A DNA stretch of 64,000 nucleotides from Apricaphanius iberus (taxonomy: Eukaryota; Chordata; Actinopteri; Cyprinodontiformes; Aphaniidae): assembly GCA_028564705.1 (NCBI GenBank), contig JAPXFQ010002811.1, positions 1,178,001 through 1,242,000 of the forward strand, given 5' to 3'. Shown here piece after piece: positions 60,601 through 64,000 of the stretch; within the stretch, counting starts at the first letter, position 1; every line of letters begins with the position of its first letter. The position numbers were made by a program, and so were the translations under genes. A model generated the notes under the pieces. It ran no database searches. It worked only from the letters and a program-made list of their open reading frames with translations, and had not been told where the DNA came from.

Positions 60601-62346
60601 GTTTAGGGGAGTATATTTTGCTGACCAATCCACCACAGGGATACCAGGGTCATAATAGTAGGTATTGACACTTTGAGCATTGTGGGTAGGACCCAGGTCA
60701 TGATGGAAATTGAAATCTGGATCTCCATAAAGGCATCAGCAGAGGTAACCATTTAGTGCTCTGTAACTTCACAGCAGCCAGGTTCCCGGGCTTTTGGTGT
60801 GATGAACCACTTTGGACCAACAACAGATGACCTGGCTCCCCAAATCGTCGCTAACTGGACATCAAGCTACTAAGATGTTGTGCCTCTATTGCAGAATTGA
60901 CCTTTATCTGAAAAGTGAACAAACGAGTAACGGTCCAGCCCCTTTTCCACTCAGCTCAGATAAACAACAACGCCGTCTTTGGTTCATGACTGGCTTAATA
61001 AAGTTGAGGTCCATGTCCTGGATGTTTGTGAGTGGCGGTTCTTAAAAAACTGACTCAAGCCGGAGTCCGTACCTTGTTAATCTTCCACAAATTCTTAATT
61101 TAGCTTCACAATCCTTACAAGGCTGTGGTTTTCCCTGTCACTTGTGTTTTCCTTCTTCTGTACTTTCTAATAACATTCTAGTAGACCGTGTTCTGAAAAG
61201 CCTGGGTTTTGATCTTGTGTTACATAGCGTTCTCATGAAATGCTTAATTGACCACTGAAGAATCAGTGTGTCGATAACGCAATAATTCTGTATTTATTCC
61301 TTATTGTTGGCTACTTTAAAAAAAGTTTCAAGTAAAGTCTTCTCTCTCTGAGGATGTTTCGGCTTGGGTCTACATATGGTCACATTAGTATCTTATCAAC
61401 ATGCATTGTGTAATTTACAGGGTCTAGGTTCCATGAATCGAGGTTCCCAGGAGAGTTCCCGCCTCATGGAGGACGTTCCTCTGACTTTCCAAGTGGGAGA
61501 TATGAAGAATCTGGATACGGTCGTCATATGTCTACCCAGGCTTTTCCTGACAGAGGTAATGCTCCGGGACCTATCTCAGACAGCATTGGTCCTGGGAGAA
61601 ATGGATTTGGAAGAAGTGGACCCATGGATGAACGTCCAAACACAATGTATCCTAAGGATTATCAGGATAACTTCAGGGATAGACCAGCAATTCAGCCAAA
61701 TGAACGACCGGGAATATTGGGGCCAGCTCCGCAGAGCAACAACACACAAGCATTGCTGAAACATCTGGTGCGTATCTTGAATTGCGCTCCTCAAATCTAA
61801 CCATATAAGTTAGTTTTTCTGATTAATTTTTGTCTTTAGGAAACTTTCCGAATAGAGAACGAGAATGATGCACAGCTGGTCCTGAAAGTGACAAAAAGCC
61901 TGACAGATGCGCTGATGGAGTTCAGACTGAGAAACATTCCAGCGGTATGGAGCCCTTTTATCTGATGCCTTAATGAAACTTTTAGCTGAATGTTAGAAAA
62001 TGAATGAAAGCTGCATTCTTTTGCTTCTTTTCCCTCCACAGGCATCAACGTTTGTCAACCCATCCACGATGTCCACAAACCTTTCCAACGCCCCTCCAAG
62101 GTTGCAAGGCAATCGACACTCAAGCAATCCCTCGGGTACAAAACAATTTACTAAACCACGAATAAATCAGGTCACTAATTGAATTCCCAAAATTAAGCAA
62201 ATTCTATACAAACATTAATCGAACCAGTTTAGGAAAGAACTGAATGTATAAACGTTGCAGTTTTCATATCCATCTAAACCAGTTTTTGACTTCATATTCT
62301 AGGTTCTTCCAGGTATCCTGATGGTCCACAGCGGTATTTCAACTGA
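45611..62346 (+). CDS. Paralogue 3: one-finger protein with three proline exons
   Basis: Exons: A 45601-45691, B 48294-48324, C 49068-49133, D 51685-51824, E 51928-52053, F 53217-53262, G 57168-57236, 59087-59152 and 59582-59647, H 61421-61767, I 61840-61944, J 62042-62135, K 62303-62346 (TGA). The joined frame is 426 codons plus stop with no interruption. Residues 1-37 acidic then basic; zinc finger ligands C80, C83, H95, H101; charged helix to about 148; proline-rich 165-230; Gly/Arg/Asn-rich 232-346; predicted helix 347-381. The finger has HVRSWKH where the others have KGxKH. It is the shortest complete member. Function unknown; nuclear nucleic-acid binding is inferred from finger type and composition. 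Its 3' end converges with the RRM gene. Confidence 0.82.
46650..47850 (+). mobile_element. RTE-type LINE fragment
   Basis: Plus-strand RT pieces: EKAYDMVPREQLWFSMRQSG, AEKYVRVVQDMYESCETAV and VGLHQGAPS (46887-47080), MMFADYIVICS (47135-), where the catalytic D-D is D-Y, then LRWFGHVQRINDYYTGRRML near 47674. Stops and shifts throughout. Together with flanks (about 46205-48155) absent from paralogue 2. Confidence 0.75.
48294..48324 (+). CDS. Paralogue 3 exon B: micro-exon
   Basis: 31 nt, phase 0 to 1, acceptor TTGACAG, donor GTAAGT. Encodes KKQPQHSADI. Confidence 0.72.
49068..49133 (+). CDS. Paralogue 3 exon C
   Basis: 66 nt, phase 1 to 1, acceptor TACAAAG, donor GTAAGG; two codons longer than other C exons. 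Encodes RSVVTLPSLSKALKVVADAV; the acidic DD-DP core is lost. Confidence 0.75.
49291..49871. mobile_element. hAT-like MITE, GGCCCCGTCCAC termini
   Basis: AAGGCCCCGTCCACGCTACT at left; AGTAGTGTGGACGGGGCCAC at right; internal repeated AAAACGGAGA blocks. About 580 bp. I could not match an 8-bp duplication. Confidence 0.7.
50880..51060. repeat. Teleost foldback repeat, shared with paralogue 1
   Basis: CTCCAGCACACCTGATTCAA and GGGAAACGCCCAAAACTTGC; a second copy of the family seen at 14590. Its right half and flank match 3290-3460 in intron C-D of paralogue 1, so it was there before duplication. Confidence 0.6.
51685..51824 (+). CDS. Paralogue 3 exon D: zinc finger
   Basis: 140 nt, phase 1 to 0, acceptor CTGCAG, donor GTAAGT. 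LQYVWEYRSPSKTVQP then HYQCKLC..HVRSWKH. Confidence 0.85.
51928..52053 (+). CDS. Paralogue 3 exon E
   Basis: 126 nt, phase 0 to 0, acceptor GCAACAG, donor GTAATG. Starts KKFHPDKVAFEEIDG, ends AAASEVEKAEGRGQIR (one Ser in the alanine run). Confidence 0.85.
52150..52840. mobile_element. Teleost MITE with GGCTACGTTCACACTGCAGG terminus
   Basis: Left part ATGCTCAATTCCGATTTTTT and CAGTGTGAACGTATCACGG; right end CACCTGCAGTGTGAACGTAGCC. A well-known kind of fish non-autonomous DNA transposon; the left terminus is decayed. Confidence 0.65.
53217..53262 (+). CDS. Paralogue 3 exon F
   Basis: 46 nt, phase 0 to 1, acceptor TTTTAG, donor GTAAGT. Encodes VILKEPYNVPAFQKL. Confidence 0.82.
53826..55040. mobile_element. 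hAT-like element, host of a nested MITE
   Basis: TAGTAGGGTTGTCTAACAAT at left, TTTTTACCGCCCTAAC at right, with AATTAA-rich inner ends. The nested element is at 54190-54556. No transposase found. Confidence 0.5.
54190..54556. mobile_element. hAT MITE with perfect 8-bp target duplication
   Basis: 367 bp, GAGGGATGTAGAAAATATTG at left, GCGAATACACATCCCTG at right; TCAGGAAA at 54182-54189 and 54557-54564. Internal ATATCGTATCG runs. Confidence 0.88.
55760..56940. repeat. hAT-like MITE remnants
   Basis: GGCCGGGTTGGGGCTTAATT near 55785 and GGTTGGGTCGGGCCCAACTT near 56365 look like the two ends of one decayed element; ATTGTCCACAAGTAGCCGG near 56500 and CGGCCGTCCACATGCAGATA near 56862 of a second, related to 49291-49871. 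Intron F-G of paralogue 3. Confidence 0.45.
57168..57236 (+). CDS. Paralogue 3 exon G, first copy
   Basis: 69 nt, phase 1 to 1, acceptor TCACAG, donor GTGAGT. Encodes SAFPKVPPPPPDQGMRPMGP then PF. Confidence 0.82.
57308..58747. mobile_element. DNA transposon inserted in the exon-G repeat
   Basis: TACCGTATTGTCCCAAATAT at left and CCTATATTCGGGTCGATAAGGTA (58728-58750 region) at right are inverted copies. It sits exactly inside sequence that is uninterrupted in the next exon-G unit (ATTTAACTAATTTAGTGCAA at about 59216). Inner part (about 57750-58580) is probably another insertion. Confidence 0.7.
59087..59152 (+). CDS. Paralogue 3 exon G, second copy
   Basis: 66 nt, phase 1 to 1, acceptor TCACAG, donor GTGAGC. 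Encodes VPFPSRGPPPDKGMGLMGPA. Confidence 0.82.
59582..59647 (+). CDS. Paralogue 3 exon G, third copy
   Basis: 66 nt, phase 1 to 1, acceptor TCACAG, donor GTGAGC. Encodes MPFPSRGLPPDQEKGPMGPP. Exactly 495 bp after the second copy, with matching introns. Confidence 0.82.
60555..61200 (-). mobile_element. Old Tc1-like remnant, antisense (paralogue 3)
   Basis: Nearly identical to 10920-11560, including the same indels, although it lies 50 kb away. This means a shared insertion rather than two independent ones. Confidence 0.72.
61421..62346 (+). CDS. Paralogue 3 exons H-K: C-terminal block
   Basis: H 61421-61767 (347 nt), I 61840-61944, J 62042-62135, K 62303-62346 with TGA rather than TAA. H has FPSGRYEESGYGRHMSTQ; J ends NRHSSNPS. 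Confidence 0.87.
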
Positions 62347-62542
62347 TCACCAGAAGATGGCGCCTCAGTCCTCTCATCCAGTATCTCACAGATGGCTGTC
62401 TAGTTTTCTTCCCTCTGTTCATTTTTCCCAGATTTTTAGTTTTTTTTTTTCCTTTTCTTCTCAGAAAAGGGAAAGTTTAACAGAACATGAACATGGTGTG
62501 TTTTAGTTGGATCACTTATTTCTGCTGCCCTTCTCCAGATGT

Positions 62543-62548
62543 AATAAA
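62543..62548 (+). terminator. Polyadenylation signal AATAAA, paralogue 3
   Basis: AATAAA 197 bp past the stop; the ATTAAA of the other two genes is absent. Confidence 0.5.
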
Positions 62549-62890
62549 GATCCTGTTGACAACTGAAATAAAAGTAATTTTCCAGGTTGTTTACTCAGCC
62601 GTTTTTGTCTTCCTTATCAGTCAAGATTTCCTCTCCAGATGCCTTCTTTCTTTTTTTCATCAACCAACTACTTACGCCCTTTTTGCTATGCGTTACTTCC
62701 TCCTCAGGGGCAGCTGTATTTTACCGTTGTTTGTGGTTTATCTGATGTCATTTCTGTTCAGTTGGTTGTGAAATTTTGTGGAAACTCACCTCTCCATTCT
62801 TTTAAACACTGGCAATAATGCATCCGTTGAAACCTGAACATTACAACTAAACAAAAAAAGCTGTCCTTTCCTCAAAAGCTTTATATAACT

Positions 62891-62896
62891 TTTATT
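62891..62896 (-). terminator. Polyadenylation signal of the RRM gene
   Basis: TTTATT on the plus strand, AATAAA on the minus, about 320 bp past the RRM gene stop. Leaves about 345 bp between the two convergent genes' signals. Confidence 0.5.
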
Positions 62897-63215
62897 CAGC
62901 CGTACGGAATCGAAGATAAGAAACAACCAACAGACTCGTACTGGTTTCCTGTGCCTTGGAAAGAAAAAAGGTTCCATCAACTTGACAGTTCCTTCCAGAT
63001 ACGTCCGTGCACAACTCCAGGGTGGCTTCTTTTCATGATAGCAGCAAACACATGGGAACAACTTGCATTCATTGTTATCACATTTATAACGGGGTGTGTA
63101 TGAAGCAGTTGAAGAGAAATGCAACTATGGGAGGTCCTGAAATATAAAACCTAAATGCACAACAGAAAACTTCTCAGTCTATCACCACTGAAGCTTAAAT
63201 CAGGCAGAAAGTTCC

Positions 63216-64000
63216 TCAGCTGTTCATCAAAACTTTCTGCACTTGCTTGGTGTTGATCAGGGTAAGAAGCACGTTCGTCCCCAGGAACTCCTTGCCGTGC
63301 AAATTCTGAGCCAGCGTGGCCTGCTGCTCACTTTCAAACTTCACCACAGCCTCACCCGTGCCATAGCCCTTACCGTCGCACAGTATCATAATATCATCCA
63401 AGCACAGGTTAAATTTGCAGAAAAGACTCCTGATTTGACTTTTCTTCACATTCACTGGCAGGTTTCTAACAAAAATGTACCGCTGGATCATGTTGGGGTT
63501 CTCTCGCTCAGTCTGGACTGGATCAGACTTTCTGGGGCGGCTCTGTAATCTCGGATCGGTCGGTCCAATCCTTTGATTTCTGGGGCGGTTTTCGGCCATA
63601 ATCTTCCTCATGATCTCCTTCGTGATCGACGTGACCTCAATTGCACAAGAGCATACATGGCAGCCAGAGAGGTTAAGGGCATAGTCAAAGTCCTCAGCGG
63701 AATTAAAAATCACAAAAGCAGTGTCTGTTACGCTTCTCGTTTTGTCAAGCAGATGAAGCACATTTTTGTGGGGGATGTTTGGGCATTTAAACAGCTGTTT
63801 TATTTCAGTCTTGGTTATGTTTCTTGGAAGGTTTCTGACCATGATGATGTACTCAGAGTTGTTTGATATTGAAACATTGGGTTCAGCATTAGGTTTTTTT
63901 CTTTTTAACATCTGAACCTGATGATCAGATTTCCTTTTGATTTGCAAGGCAGAAACATGTTTTCTCTCATGGTGTGAACGTTCCTTTGAAGACCCTCCAT
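63216..64000 (-). CDS. RBM12/RBM12B-like RNA-binding protein, C-terminal part
   Basis: Open from the window edge to TGA at 63216-63218, about 260 codons, one exon in view. Two RRM domains: the first with RNP2 IIMVRNL and RNP1 TAFVIF, the second with RNP2 YIFVRNL and RNP1 GTGEAVVKF. A linker with RNQRIGPTDPRLQSRPRKSD separates them, and a Ser/His/Arg-rich stretch (SSKEREHHSHERKH) precedes the first. RNP2 and RNP1 lengths and the GTGEA motif fit the RBM12/RBM12B/hnRNP-H-like RRMs, which bind RNA in the nucleus; the exact member is uncertain. The upstream part of the gene is outside the window. Convergent with paralogue 3. Confidence 0.8.
   Translation of the reverse strand, partial: GGSSKERSHHERKHVSALQIKRKSDHQVQMLKRKKPNAEPNVSISNNSEYIIMVRNLPRNITKTEIKQLFKCPNIPHKNVLHLLDKTRSVTDTAFVIFNSAEDFDYALNLSGCHVCSCAIEVTSITKEIMRKIMAENRPRNQRIGPTDPRLQSRPRKSDPVQTERENPNMIQRYIFVRNLPVNVKKSQIRSLFCKFNLCLDDIMILCDGKGYGTGEAVVKFESEQQATLAQNLHGKEFLGTNVLLTLINTKQVQKVLMNS

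Overview
This is a piece of a ray-finned (teleost) fish nuclear genome. The genes have many short exons with GT-AG splice sites, and the introns are full of typical fish repeats: a Tc1-like transposon, many hAT elements with 8-bp target duplications, Rex1-, L2- and RTE-type LINE pieces, and a DIRS-type tyrosine-recombinase retrotransposon. There are no bacterial operons, CRISPR arrays or phage genes. I saw no tRNA or rRNA gene by eye.

The backbone is a head-to-tail array of three paralogous genes on the + strand. Paralogue 1 (5' end outside the window) has exons from 1071 to 12789. Paralogue 2 runs from about 16358 to 43348 and paralogue 3 from about 45601 to 62346. All three use the same exon kit, named here A to K: acidic start exon with a lysine-rich end (A), micro-exon (B), short Leu/Asp-rich exon (C), a U1/matrin-type C2H2 zinc-finger exon (D), a charged helical exon (E), a 46-nt exon (F), one to three proline-rich exons (G), and a Gly/Arg/Pro-rich C-terminal block (H, I, J, K). 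When the exons are joined, every splice phase matches and the totals are exact: 544 codons plus stop for paralogue 2, 426 plus stop for paralogue 3, and 325 visible codons plus stop for paralogue 1. Paralogue 2 carries the module C-D-E-F-G twice, so its predicted protein has two zinc fingers. Paralogue 3 carries exon G three times in tandem. I do not recognise the family by name. RNA or nucleic-acid binding is an inference from the finger type and the Pro/Gly/Arg-rich tail.

On the right, a separate gene on the - strand (63216 to the window edge) encodes two RRM domains and resembles RBM12/RBM12B. It converges tail-to-tail with paralogue 3.

Mobile DNA fills the introns and intergenic spaces. 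The clearest cases are a complete Tc1-like element (18582-20100, transposase broken) whose empty site survives in paralogue 3, a complete but decayed DIRS element (about 29966-32918) between the zinc-finger exon and the next exon of module 2, and at least five hAT-type elements with readable 8-bp target duplications. An old antisense Tc1-like remnant lies in the intron before exon H in all three paralogues, so it predates the duplications. Together these insertions give a relative time scale for the growth of the gene array.
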